From the NCBI GenBank assembly GCA_033765345.1, contig JANRIC010000110.1:1-5697 (forward strand): a stretch of DNA of 5,697 bases. Reading direction: 5' to 3'. Each line of letters opens with the position of its first letter. The first letter of the stretch is position 1. The notes under the pieces are model-generated. The model was not told the DNA's origin and searched no databases. It saw only the letters and a list, made by a program, of their open reading frames with translations. The position numbers were made by a program, and so were the translations under genes. Source of the DNA: JANRIC01 sp033765345 (GTDB lineage Bacteria; Bacteroidota; Bacteroidia; Cytophagales; Microscillaceae). Positions 1-5,562 of this stretch are shown one piece after another.

Positions 1-30
1 ATGCACGAATAAGGGCGTTTATTCGTGCAT
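1..30. repeat. Perfect 12-bp inverted repeat, probably a dispersed intergenic palindrome
   Basis: Arms at 1-12 (ATGCACGAATAA) and 19-30 (TTATTCGTGCAT) are exact reverse complements around a 6-base spacer, GGGCGT. The sequence continues with TTCGTGGCAAA. From general memory, strings combining CACGAAT / ATTCGTG with TTCGTGGC recur between genes in many Bacteroidota genomes, so this is probably one copy of a dispersed palindrome rather than a gene-specific site. No T-tract follows, so it is not a typical intrinsic terminator. It begins at base 1, so the element may extend further upstream. Confidence 0.6.
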
Positions 31-118
31 TCGTGGCAAAATTGATCATCAAGAGAGGAAATTGAATGCACTTATTTTTTATAGAATTATTGTTTGAAAA
101 TACTTGCATGGATCATTC

Positions 119-148
119 CCACATAAATTGTCAGAGAACCACATAAAT
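119..148. repeat. Pair of 10-bp direct repeats, CCACATAAAT
   Basis: CCACATAAAT occurs at 119-128 and again at 139-148, a start-to-start distance of 20 bp, about two helical turns, so both copies face the same side of the DNA. Between them lies AATTGTCAGA, which resembles an arm of the inverted repeat near 2018. Paired sites with helical spacing often bind dimeric regulators, but no regulator is identified here and the sequence is AT-rich. This is a possible operator only. Confidence 0.3.
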
Positions 149-226
149 AATAAAGCCTTAAACGTTAAAAAAATGTTAAAATATAGAAAAATTATTGTGA
201 AATTTTTTTTATCCAAATTATTCCCC

Positions 227-234
227 TACATTTG
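227..234 (+). promoter_or_regulatory. Promoter-like -7 element, TACATTTG
   Basis: TACATTTG matches the Bacteroidota -7 consensus TAnnTTTG exactly and is the only exact plus-strand match found between it and the hydrolase start. No TTG sits at the preferred distance upstream: the nearest is at 195-197, 29 bases away, and a T-run fills the expected -33 position. If active, transcription would begin near 240, and the hairpin at 264-301 would be in the first part of the RNA. The weak -33 region keeps confidence low. Confidence 0.35.
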
Positions 235-263
235 TCATACTACATAGCTGGTTGAAGGATAAT

Positions 264-301
264 AGGAGGCAACTGAGACGATCCCCTCGCTCAGGCCTCC
301 T
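264..301 (+). terminator. Strong GC-rich hairpin: terminator, attenuator or small structured RNA
   Basis: The outer stem pairs AGGAGGC (264-270) with GCCTCCT (295-301). An AA bulge follows, then CTGAG (273-277) pairs with CTCAG (290-294). A bulged A precedes CGA (279-281) pairing with TCG (287-289), closing a TCCCC loop. That is 15 base pairs standing out from AT-rich surroundings. It is followed by GTTTTATT, a broken T-tract, so an intrinsic terminator is plausible but imperfect. Because a promoter-like octamer lies only 30 bases upstream, the hairpin could end a very short RNA or attenuate transcription into the hydrolase gene. It could also terminate a gene lying to the left of the window. 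Confidence 0.55.
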
Positions 302-456
302 GTTTTATTGTAAGCCTGTCTTATCCAATAAACCCTTCCTAATAATTATATTTTTAAATATCCATGGCTTATTTTTTGCCATATTCACTCCAATATGCTT
401 CAATTTTCCAACAATTATTTGTATATTTAATGGATTTTATTAATTATTAGACCTTT

Positions 457-1212
457 ATGAATCAAATTGAAGAGATAAAACGCCCTTCTGATATGCTCCT
501 TTTTCTTGAAACCAGAACTATTCTCGAAATTGGAGCTTATTTCGTTACAGTTCCTTTATTACGATCTTTGAATACCTTCCCTCGGGGTGATGGACACCCG
601 GTGCTGGTATTGCCCGGTTTTGTGGCCAGTGATTTATCAACAACTATTTTGAGAAACTTTCTCAGCGATTTGGGTTATGAGGCTTATCCCTGGCGATTGG
701 GGCGTAATTTGGCTGACTTCGATCAGGTAGAAGGTCTCATGCTCGAACGTGTCAAATGGCTTTATAAAAAGTATGACCGCAAAGTAAGTCTGGTAGGTTG
801 GAGCTTGGGAGGTGTATACGCCCGTGAAATAGCCCGATCCTTGCCCGAAATGGTGCGCCAAGTGATTACTATGGGTTCGCCTTTTGCTGGCATTGGCAAA
901 GAAAGTAATGCCAGTTGGCTTTATGAGATGATTTATGGCAAAAAAGTACAGGATATTCCCGAAGATGTGATCAACAGGGTGCTTGAGCCGCCCCCTGTAC
1001 CTATGACTTCTATTTATACACGTACCGATGGTATTGTGGATTGGCGAAGCTGCATAGAGCGAAAAACAGGCCCGATTACTGAAAATATTGAAGTACTGGG
1101 AAGTCATTGCGGCTTAGGGCATAACCCTATGGTACTCATGCACATTGCCGAACGCCTGGCACAAGAAGAGGGCAATTGGAAACCATATAAAGAAAAAAAT
1201 AATAATATATAA
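457..1212 (+). CDS. Alpha/beta-hydrolase, lipase/esterase type
   Basis: The product has 251 residues and the marks of an alpha/beta-hydrolase. The strand VLVLPGF at about 49-55 leads to the oxyanion-hole region. The nucleophile elbow is GWSLGG at 114-119 with Ser116 as probable nucleophile. Asp191 or Asp195 in TRTDGIVDW is the probable acid, and His217 in GSHCGLGHNP is the probable base (His222 is the alternative). These suggest ester hydrolysis, but the substrate cannot be read from sequence. Residues 20-36 are moderately hydrophobic without a clear cleavage site, so a cytoplasmic or membrane-associated enzyme is likely. The ATG at 457 is chosen because similarity to the fold runs from near the N-terminus; no clear ribosome binding site is visible. 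Its stop overlaps the next start by one base, implying co-translation with the PLD-type gene. Confidence is high for fold and low for substrate. Confidence 0.85.
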   Translation: MNQIEEIKRPSDMLLFLETRTILEIGAYFVTVPLLRSLNTFPRGDGHPVLVLPGFVASDLSTTILRNFLSDLGYEAYPWRLGRNLADFDQVEGLMLERVKWLYKKYDRKVSLVGWSLGGVYAREIARSLPEMVRQVITMGSPFAGIGKESNASWLYEMIYGKKVQDIPEDVINRVLEPPPVPMTSIYTRTDGIVDWRSCIERKTGPITENIEVLGSHCGLGHNPMVLMHIAERLAQEEGNWKPYKEKNNNI

Positions 1213-1901
1213 TGCACTCTATTTTAGATTTGTTTGAAAAAACCTTTGAAGATCGTATACTTAGTACGGCCGAAAAAAAAGCCCTGCACGAAATCATCGG
1301 CGAAAAAAATCTGCAACATGAACAGATTGGTTTTATTCGAAACAAAATCTTTGAATTCGCACGAAAAGAGCTACATTCACTTGGTGCTGTGGAAGTGTTG
1401 GAATGGGTGCAACAAGCCAATAAAATATTGCTTCGGTATCAAAAAGAACAACATAAAGCAGAAGAAGTCTATTTTAGTCCCGGAGATGATTGCAGACAAG
1501 CAATTATTCATTTATTACAACAAGCTCAGCAAAACTTAGATATCTGTGTATTTACCATCAGCGATGACCTGATCAGTAATGCCATCCTGCACGCAAAAAA
1601 CAAAGGGATACAGATCAGAATTATTTCTGATGACGACAAATCTTTTGATAAAGGTTCGGATATTTCTGCACTTGCCCGTCAAGGAATTCCTATCAAAGTG
1701 GATAATAGCCCAAATCACATGCACCACAAATTTGTGCTGGCAGATCAAAAAAAAGTTCTTACTGGAAGTTATAACTGGACTCGAAGCGCAGCAGTACATA
1801 ATTTTGAAAATATAATTATTTCCTATAAGCCTGCTGTAATTCATCTTTATAAAAAGGAATTTGAGCGGCTTTGGGACGTATTTGATGTTTTGAGGTGCTG
1901 A
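1212..1901 (+). CDS. Phospholipase D-superfamily protein with a single HKD motif
   Basis: The 229-residue product has two parts. Residues 1-80 are predicted helical and charged and do not match a domain I can name with confidence; their helical pattern is vaguely TerB-like. Residues 86-222 form one PLD domain. Within it, H171-x-K173-x4-D178 is a complete HKD motif, followed by G185-S186 and N188, and a conserved-looking NFEN at 197-200. With only one HKD the protein should dimerise to build an active site, as in bacterial Nuc and mitochondrial PLD6-type proteins. Possible substrates are nucleic acid or phospholipid phosphodiester bonds, which sequence cannot separate. No signal peptide is evident, so it is probably cytoplasmic, which slightly favours a nuclease. 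The ATG shares one base with the hydrolase stop (TAATG), so expression is probably coupled. The C-terminus looks intact for a one-domain member. Confidence 0.85.
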   Translation: MHSILDLFEKTFEDRILSTAEKKALHEIIGEKNLQHEQIGFIRNKIFEFARKELHSLGAVEVLEWVQQANKILLRYQKEQHKAEEVYFSPGDDCRQAIIHLLQQAQQNLDICVFTISDDLISNAILHAKNKGIQIRIISDDDKSFDKGSDISALARQGIPIKVDNSPNHMHHKFVLADQKKVLTGSYNWTRSAAVHNFENIIISYKPAVIHLYKKEFERLWDVFDVLRC

Positions 1902-1943
1902 AAAAATTGCAAGAGTTACTGGATGCCTGTTGTAAATTTTTTT

Positions 1944-2032
1944 TGATTTTCTGACAATCTTTGAATGCAGCGTGTTGTAGATTTAGCTCGGGTTATTCTT
2001 TTTTAAGCAGCATAAAAATTGTCAGAAAATCA
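1944..2032. repeat. 89-bp element bounded by 15-bp perfect inverted repeats (MITE-like or bidirectional terminator)
   Basis: TGATTTTCTGACAAT (1944-1958) is the exact reverse complement of ATTGTCAGAAAATCA (2018-2032), with 59 bases between. Runs of at least five T flank both outer ends (1937-1943 and 2033-2037), so a TTTTT target duplication is possible but cannot be told from plain T-runs. The element fills the gap between converging genes. It could therefore be a miniature inverted-repeat transposable element or a stem that ends transcription from both sides, although the long interior makes the second less natural. No transposase gene is present. A related 16-base string occurs at 126-140 region of the left leader. 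Confidence 0.5.
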
Positions 2033-2059
2033 TTTTTCTATAAAAACCTTCTATTCAGA

Positions 2060-2797
2060 TTAATTTTTCCCTTCGGATGCTAAGTTTTCAGTAATACTAT
2101 TATAGAAATTAAATACCCTAGCCAGATCTTCTGCTTCTCTAATTTTAATCTTATTTTCCTTGATAAAATTATCTACTTCAGTAGGTTTTTTATCAAAAAT
2201 CAAGAGAATATCCTTTTTGTTTTTTTCAAATAAAATAGTTTTTTCTGAATTATCCACATAAAACTGCTCTATAGCAGTATATGAAAGCGTAGAACCTAAA
2301 TTTGGCATAGCAGGATTAAAACTATCTTTTTCAATCAACACATGCTTGACAAGCAGCTTATACTTGCCCTGATTGGTGATTTGAAAAAAGCCAGAAGTTC
2401 TACTTACATTCAAATTGAAGTTATTGGCATTGACAAAATACTCTTTTTTATTCGTCTTGCCATTCGTCCATTCAAAAGAATCTACTTCTTTGTCCTCAAT
2501 TACCCAGGTTTTTTCATTGAGTTTTACCAAAAGGGTATTTTCTTTCAGATTAACTTTAAAGGGGCAGTTATTCAATTGGAGTTCGCTTCCCAAAGTAATC
2601 GAGCCGATATACCAGTCTTTGTTAAGGTAAAACGATTCGGGTTCAGCAGGGTCTAAAATTTTAATTTCCGCTTCTTTTACTTGACTCATGTCAATGGTTT
2701 TTGAAGCGTCCAACATTTCTTGAGCGGATAATTTAAAAGAAAAGCTCAAAAATAAACATATGATGGCTAATAAATTAACTTTAATTAATGTTCTCAT
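2060..2797 (-). CDS. Secreted protein of unknown function
   Basis: The 245-residue product starts with a typical Sec signal peptide: basic residues, a hydrophobic core at about 7-21 and a probable cut after Ala25 in LSAQ. It therefore acts in the periplasm or outside the cell. There is no lipobox Cys and no later membrane segment. The mature part appears rich in beta-strands through about residue 205 (for example YLNKDWYIGSITL at 57-69 and the region 85-150) and ends in a charged helical tail. I do not recognise a family and see no catalytic motif. The ATG at 2797 directly precedes the signal sequence, and a good promoter lies about 65 bases upstream. The gene is visibly more AT-rich than the hydrolase and cyclophilin genes, with many Lys, Asn and Ile codons, which may mean a lineage-specific or acquired gene. 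It appears to be transcribed alone. Confidence 0.75.
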   Translation of the reverse strand: MRTLIKVNLLAIICLFLSFSFKLSAQEMLDASKTIDMSQVKEAEIKILDPAEPESFYLNKDWYIGSITLGSELQLNNCPFKVNLKENTLLVKLNEKTWVIEDKEVDSFEWTNGKTNKKEYFVNANNFNLNVSRTSGFFQITNQGKYKLLVKHVLIEKDSFNPAMPNLGSTLSYTAIEQFYVDNSEKTILFEKNKKDILLIFDKKPTEVDNFIKENKIKIREAEDLARVFNFYNSITENLASEGKN

Positions 2798-2844
2798 TGC
2801 TAATGTTTTGTAAAATTCTTAATTTGTAGTGTTCAAAATATAAA

Positions 2845-2861
2845 ATATTCTACAAGAATAT
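2845..2861. promoter_or_regulatory. Operator-like 7-3-7 dyad over the predicted transcription start
   Basis: ATATTCT (2845-2851) and AGAATAT (2855-2861) are exact reverse complements around ACA. The dyad begins one base past the predicted -7 element of the minus-strand promoter, so it should cover the transcription start, a usual position for a repressor site. Part of it can also pair within the leader RNA: CTACAA (2850-2855) pairs with TTGTAG (2824-2829), and AGAAT with ATTCT further out. An RNA structure is thus an alternative. No regulator is identified. Confidence 0.35.
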
Positions 2862-2862
2862 A

Positions 2863-2895
2863 CAAAACTACTTAAAAAAAAAGTAAAAATGCCAA
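2863..2895 (-). promoter_or_regulatory. Bacteroidota-type promoter of the secreted-protein gene
   Basis: Read on the minus strand, TTG (2895-2893) and TAGTTTTG (2870-2863) are separated by 22 bases. This fits the Bacteroidota vegetative promoter pattern TTG, spacer of about 17-23, TAnnTTTG. Transcription would start near 2857, leaving a leader of roughly 60 bases before the ATG at 2797. It is the best-supported promoter in the window. Confidence 0.55.
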
Positions 2896-2967
2896 TACCA
2901 AATAACATAGTTGTATTTTCTGAATATTTTGAAATATTTTATTTAGGAAAACTCATATCTAAAAATT

Positions 2968-3669
2968 TCATTCAAGCTTGGTAGATACAATTTTATGAAT
3001 CAGGCTTAGGCTTTTCTCAACCATAGATTCCTGATGATTAAATGGCTCGCGTAGTTGGGCTTCCAATTGTTTTTGATGAGTGCCTTCCAGCCAATCAATC
3101 ACCACCGGAAAGCGATATTCCTGGCTGTTGAGTGCTTGCTCATAAACCCGATAATAAACTCTATAAATCTCCATTTCTTCTGAAAAATCATCTTGCATAA
3201 TCGCATCCAGATTGTCAAAAAGCCTTTGAGCAGCCTCAAAAATGGTGAAAAAATCAAGTTTGTTTCGCTCCAGATTTAAGACATCCAGGAATTTATCCGG
3301 CTTTGCTTCCTTGATAATATTCTTAAACCGGATTTTAAGGTAGCTATTGAAAAGAGCGTGGATGGATAAACCATAACTTTCGTATTTTTTGCCCAAACCT
3401 TTCAGGCGAAAATTCTCCCCATGAATGGATAACTCATAATCTACTGATTTTTTGAGTACTTTTTCTTCAAATTCAAGCAGAAAAGGCTCTTTTTCCCTGA
3501 CTTGTTTTAAATCTTTATAAAACCAACCGTAGGCACATTTGATCTGGGTGTTCTTACGGTCATAAGTAACCTGCGTATAAAGAGGATGGCATTCTTCTCC
3601 GTCAATTTCAATAAATTGCAGATTGCGGTTCAAGAAAAATTTTACGGTAATTTTCTTGGGTTTTTTCAT
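2968..3669 (-). CDS. Unrecognised protein with integrase-arm-like N-terminus
   Basis: The 233-residue product starts MKKPKKITVKFFLNR. A TTG four codons upstream (3681) would also be in frame, but the ATG at 3669 is the better start. Residues 5-50 (KITVKFFLNR, then HPLYTQVTYDRKNTQIKC) follow the strand-turn-strand pattern and residue types of the N-terminal arm DNA-binding domain of Bacteroidota tyrosine recombinases. The rest is not an integrase: no R...HxxR...Y catalytic set is visible. Residues 60-180 look helical, with LKGLGKKYESYGLSIHALF at 89-107 and DFFTIFEAAQRLF at 139-151. The whole lacks a signal peptide or membrane segment. It lies 62 bases downstream of the TPR-like gene on the same strand, probably in one operon. 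A DNA-binding role is only an inference from the N-terminus; the resemblance may be superficial. Confidence 0.65.
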   Translation of the reverse strand: MKKPKKITVKFFLNRNLQFIEIDGEECHPLYTQVTYDRKNTQIKCAYGWFYKDLKQVREKEPFLLEFEEKVLKKSVDYELSIHGENFRLKGLGKKYESYGLSIHALFNSYLKIRFKNIIKEAKPDKFLDVLNLERNKLDFFTIFEAAQRLFDNLDAIMQDDFSEEMEIYRVYYRVYEQALNSQEYRFPVVIDWLEGTHQKQLEAQLREPFNHQESMVEKSLSLIHKIVSTKLE

Positions 3670-3731
3670 AGAGTGATACAATACGTCTTAAATATGAATA
3701 TCAACTTTGAGTGCTTTTACTGTCGAATTGA

Positions 3732-4229
3732 TTATTCAGCCAGTATTTTTAAAGCTAGTTTACTGGCAGGTTCGTGTGCCAGTATTTCCAAAGAAAATTG
3801 CCGAGCTTTTTCTTTTTGTAGTAAACCTTCCTGATAAAATCCTAAGGCATATTCCTTTAACATCCAATCATGCGGATCTAATTTGATAGCTTCCAGAATA
3901 TGATACAGCCCTGTATTGTGCCCCTGTGGGACTTTATCCAAGGATTCGGAAGCAATACAAGCCGCTACTTTGTGCCAAAAAGCTGTATTTTCTATCCGAA
4001 TCATATAATTCACAAAAGCATAAGTAATCAGACCTGTACTTTGCTCGGTAAGGTTATGAAGGACTCGAGTCACTTGAGACGGCTGGAAAGCGGTTTGGAT
4101 TAAATCTGCGGCCTGTGCAAAGTTTCGTTCAACAAGTAGGTGGGAAAGCTGTATGACTTTTAAATCCTGATCATTCATAACATTTTTGTTTACAGGTGGA
4201 ATATAAAAGCTTTTTTGTTTGGGAATCAT
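3732..4229 (-). CDS. Small helical protein with TPR-like C-terminus
   Basis: The 165-residue product is almost entirely predicted helix, without signal peptide or membrane segment. Residues 107-165 resemble tetratricopeptide-like helical pairs: LYHILEAIKLDPHDW, then YALGFYQEGLLQKEKARQFSLEIL ending in HEPASKLALKILAE, with the LDP and small/large residue spacing typical of such repeats. This suggests a protein-binding scaffold, but no partner is evident. I do not recognise a named family. The ATG at 4229 gives the longest form; an internal ATG at 4178 (MNDQDLKVIQL) is a real alternative, since residues 1-17 are poorly structured. It is the first gene of a likely two-gene minus-strand unit with the arm-like protein and lies divergent from the DUF952 gene. 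Confidence 0.65.
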   Translation of the reverse strand: MIPKQKSFYIPPVNKNVMNDQDLKVIQLSHLLVERNFAQAADLIQTAFQPSQVTRVLHNLTEQSTGLITYAFVNYMIRIENTAFWHKVAACIASESLDKVPQGHNTGLYHILEAIKLDPHDWMLKEYALGFYQEGLLQKEKARQFSLEILAHEPASKLALKILAE

Positions 4230-4297
4230 GTGCTAAAGAATAATTTTTAAGGTAAATATTCTTTTTTTTAGATTATTTATTTCAACATAGCAATAAT

Positions 4298-4335
4298 TAT
4301 TCGAATTTTATAATTTAAAGTAAATTATCCGAATA
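4298..4335. promoter_or_regulatory. Nested dyad in the divergent intergenic region
   Basis: An inner dyad, ATAATTTA (4310-4317) and TAAATTAT (4321-4328) around AAG, is nested in an outer pair, TATTCG (4298-4303) and CGAATA (4330-4335). The outer pair is off-centre by a few bases. The site lies between diverging genes, where a shared regulator could control both. AT-only palindromes are frequent by chance in such DNA; the CG-containing outer arms are the more informative part. Confidence 0.3.
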
Positions 4336-4357
4336 TTTCTGCCTTTTTTTGCCCTAA

Positions 4358-4365
4358 TAACCTTG
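4358..4365 (+). promoter_or_regulatory. Weak -7-like element before the DUF952 gene
   Basis: TAACCTTG differs from TAnnTTTG at one position and lies 27 bases before the ATG at 4393, a suitable distance. No convincing TTG is found at the -33 distance. A third copy of the string CCACATAAA, seen twice in the left leader, lies just downstream at about 4373-4381. Confidence 0.25.
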
Positions 4366-4392
4366 AATGAATCCACATAAAAAGATAAATTT

Positions 4393-4734
4393 ATGAGTGA
4401 AAACATACTTTTTCATATTTGTACGAAAAGCGACTGGGAAAGTGCCCAAAAAGAAGGTGTTTATAAAGCTAAATCTCTTGAAAGTGAGGGCTTTATCCAT
4501 TGTTCTACCCCTCTACAATTGGTAGATACTGCCAATCTTTTATTCAAAGGACAAGGCAACTTGTTGCTTTTGTTTATTGATCAAAATAAAGTAAACGCTG
4601 AAATAAAATTTGAGAATACACTAGGGGGGGAGCAGCTTTTCCCGCACATTTACGGGGCATTAAACTTGGATGCCGTGGATCATTTCCAGGCATTTGAACC
4701 AAATTCGGATGGATATTTTGAAATTTCTATGTAA
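4393..4734 (+). CDS. DUF952-family protein
   Basis: The 113-residue product is full length for the DUF952 family (COG3502). It shows the family marks: FHIC at 7-10 with His8, Trp15, GFIHCST at 33-39 with His36, and FPHIYGALN at 83-91 with His85 and Tyr87. The fold of this family is, from memory of structural classification, related to the ADP-ribosyltransferase group, but no reaction is established and the typical ART catalytic set is not evident. It has no signal peptide, so it is cytoplasmic. The ATG at 4393 precedes the conserved FHIC strand directly, as in the family. It is probably cotranscribed with the cyclophilin gene, which starts 28 bases after its stop. The two products work in different compartments, so the pairing says little about function. 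Confidence 0.85.
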   Translation: MSENILFHICTKSDWESAQKEGVYKAKSLESEGFIHCSTPLQLVDTANLLFKGQGNLLLLFIDQNKVNAEIKFENTLGGEQLFPHIYGALNLDAVDHFQAFEPNSDGYFEISM

Positions 4735-4762
4735 AATTCATCATATATTTGCTGAAAAAACT

Positions 4763-5557
4763 ATGTTCGCCATCAATAAATCTGTATTCTTATTATTGTT
4801 TTTTTATTTGATCTTAAATGCTTGTAACTCGTCCGAAAGTTCTGATAATCAAACCAATTTGCTTTCCAAAGATAGTCTTGAACAGGCTACGGAAGGGGAG
4901 GAGTTCAAACTTCCTAAAATAAATAATGCCAATGTAAAAAAAATCTTGACGGATTTTGGCAAAAATAACCCTGAAACCCTGGTGATTCTTAGCACCAAAT
5001 TCGGCGACATAAAAATCAGATTATACAAAGAAACGCCACTTCACCGAGCCAATTTTCTGCAACTTGTCAAAAGGGGGTATTATGAAGGTACGGTTTTTCA
5101 CCGCGTGGTCAAAGATCTAATCATCCAAGGAGGCAATTTGGATGACCCGATTATCAAGCGAAGAAAAAATGAAGTGGGCATCTATGAGATACCAGCAGAG
5201 TTTAATGTGGCGCAGTTTTATCATAAAAGAGGCGCACTGGCCAGCCCCCGAAGGGATGAAGGAAACCCAGATAAAAAATCAGACGCTTATGAGTTCTACA
5301 TCGTACAAGGCACTCCGCTTCAGGCTGCTGTCGTTCAAGCTCTCGGAATGCAAAGTAACATCACGTATTCGCCTGCTCAAATGCAAATGTATACCCAAGT
5401 GGGTGGTTTGCCTCATTTGGATGGAAAATATACGGTATTTGGTGAGGTCATTGAGGGTTTGGAAATTGTTGATAGTATCGCTTCGGTAGAGGTAGACAAA
5501 AGCGATGATTGGCCTTTTCAGGATGTAGTGATCTCTATGAAGGCGGTTCGGGAATAA
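4763..5557 (+). CDS. Cyclophilin-type peptidyl-prolyl cis-trans isomerase, lipoprotein
   Basis: The chosen ATG at 4763 gives 264 residues beginning with a lipoprotein signal: hydrophobic residues 8-18 and lipobox LNAC with Cys21. An upstream in-frame start at 4670 would lie inside the DUF952 gene and bury the signal, so it is rejected. Residues 22-65 are a polar linker. The cyclophilin domain runs from about 73 to 260 with FGDIKIRLYKETP, FHRVV (Arg114, equivalent to catalytic Arg55 of human CypA), QGG at 122-124, EFYIVQG at 177-183 and HLDGKYTVFGEV at 218-229. Relative to CypA, Trp121 is His218, Phe113 is Tyr179 and Phe60 is Leu119, changes compatible with bacterial cyclophilins and likely low cyclosporin binding. 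An insert of about 27 residues lies between VQG and GGLPHLDG, as I recall from other Bacteroidota members. It should catalyse proline isomerisation in the periplasm, anchored to a membrane. Confidence 0.9.
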   Translation: MFAINKSVFLLLFFYLILNACNSSESSDNQTNLLSKDSLEQATEGEEFKLPKINNANVKKILTDFGKNNPETLVILSTKFGDIKIRLYKETPLHRANFLQLVKRGYYEGTVFHRVVKDLIIQGGNLDDPIIKRRKNEVGIYEIPAEFNVAQFYHKRGALASPRRDEGNPDKKSDAYEFYIVQGTPLQAAVVQALGMQSNITYSPAQMQMYTQVGGLPHLDGKYTVFGEVIEGLEIVDSIASVEVDKSDDWPFQDVVISMKAVRE

Positions 5558-5562
5558 TTAAA

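Larger units (their letters stand above)
1..456. other. Non-coding leader region before the hydrolase gene
   Basis: No credible gene is visible in these 456 bases. The only open frame of any size starts at a TTG at 252 and runs through a strong hairpin. Its predicted product is a run of hydrophobic residues from AT-rich DNA, so I do not call it. The stretch holds the terminal palindrome (1-30), two copies of CCACATAAAT exactly 20 bp apart (119-128 and 139-148), two copies of GTTAAAA 11 bp apart (164-170 and 175-181), a TAnnTTTG promoter-like octamer (227-234) and the hairpin at 264-301. From 302 to 456 it is very AT-rich with nothing I can name. Confidence 0.6.

Noticed and set aside
252..443. 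Open frame of 63 codons starting at TTG
   Set aside because: It crosses the strong hairpin at 264-301, has a weak start, and its product is low-complexity hydrophobic sequence from AT-rich DNA.
637..1107. Minus-strand open frame opposite the hydrolase gene
   Set aside because: It lies wholly within the hydrolase gene, whose catalytic motifs are clear, and its product has no recognisable domain.
1536..1844. Minus-strand open frame opposite the PLD-type gene
   Set aside because: It covers the HKD region of a convincing plus-strand gene and has no family signal.
457..1901. Hydrolase/PLD pair as a known anti-phage system
   Set aside because: No other component of a described defence system is nearby, and both families have many housekeeping members.
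2342..2656. Plus-strand open frames opposite the secreted-protein gene
   Set aside because: The minus strand has a proper signal peptide and promoter; the plus-strand products look like antisense shadows.
2923..2938. AATATTT / AAATATT palindrome as terminator of the arm-like gene
   Set aside because: The arms are purely A and T with a two-base centre and no clear T-tract on the transcribed side, so it may be chance.
4670..4762. Upstream extension of the cyclophilin gene
   Set aside because: It overlaps the DUF952 gene and would place the lipoprotein signal internally; the ATG at 4763 gives a standard lipobox signal.
5142..5489. Second plus-strand frame inside the cyclophilin gene
   Set aside because: It overlaps the conserved cyclophilin core in another frame and shows no domain.
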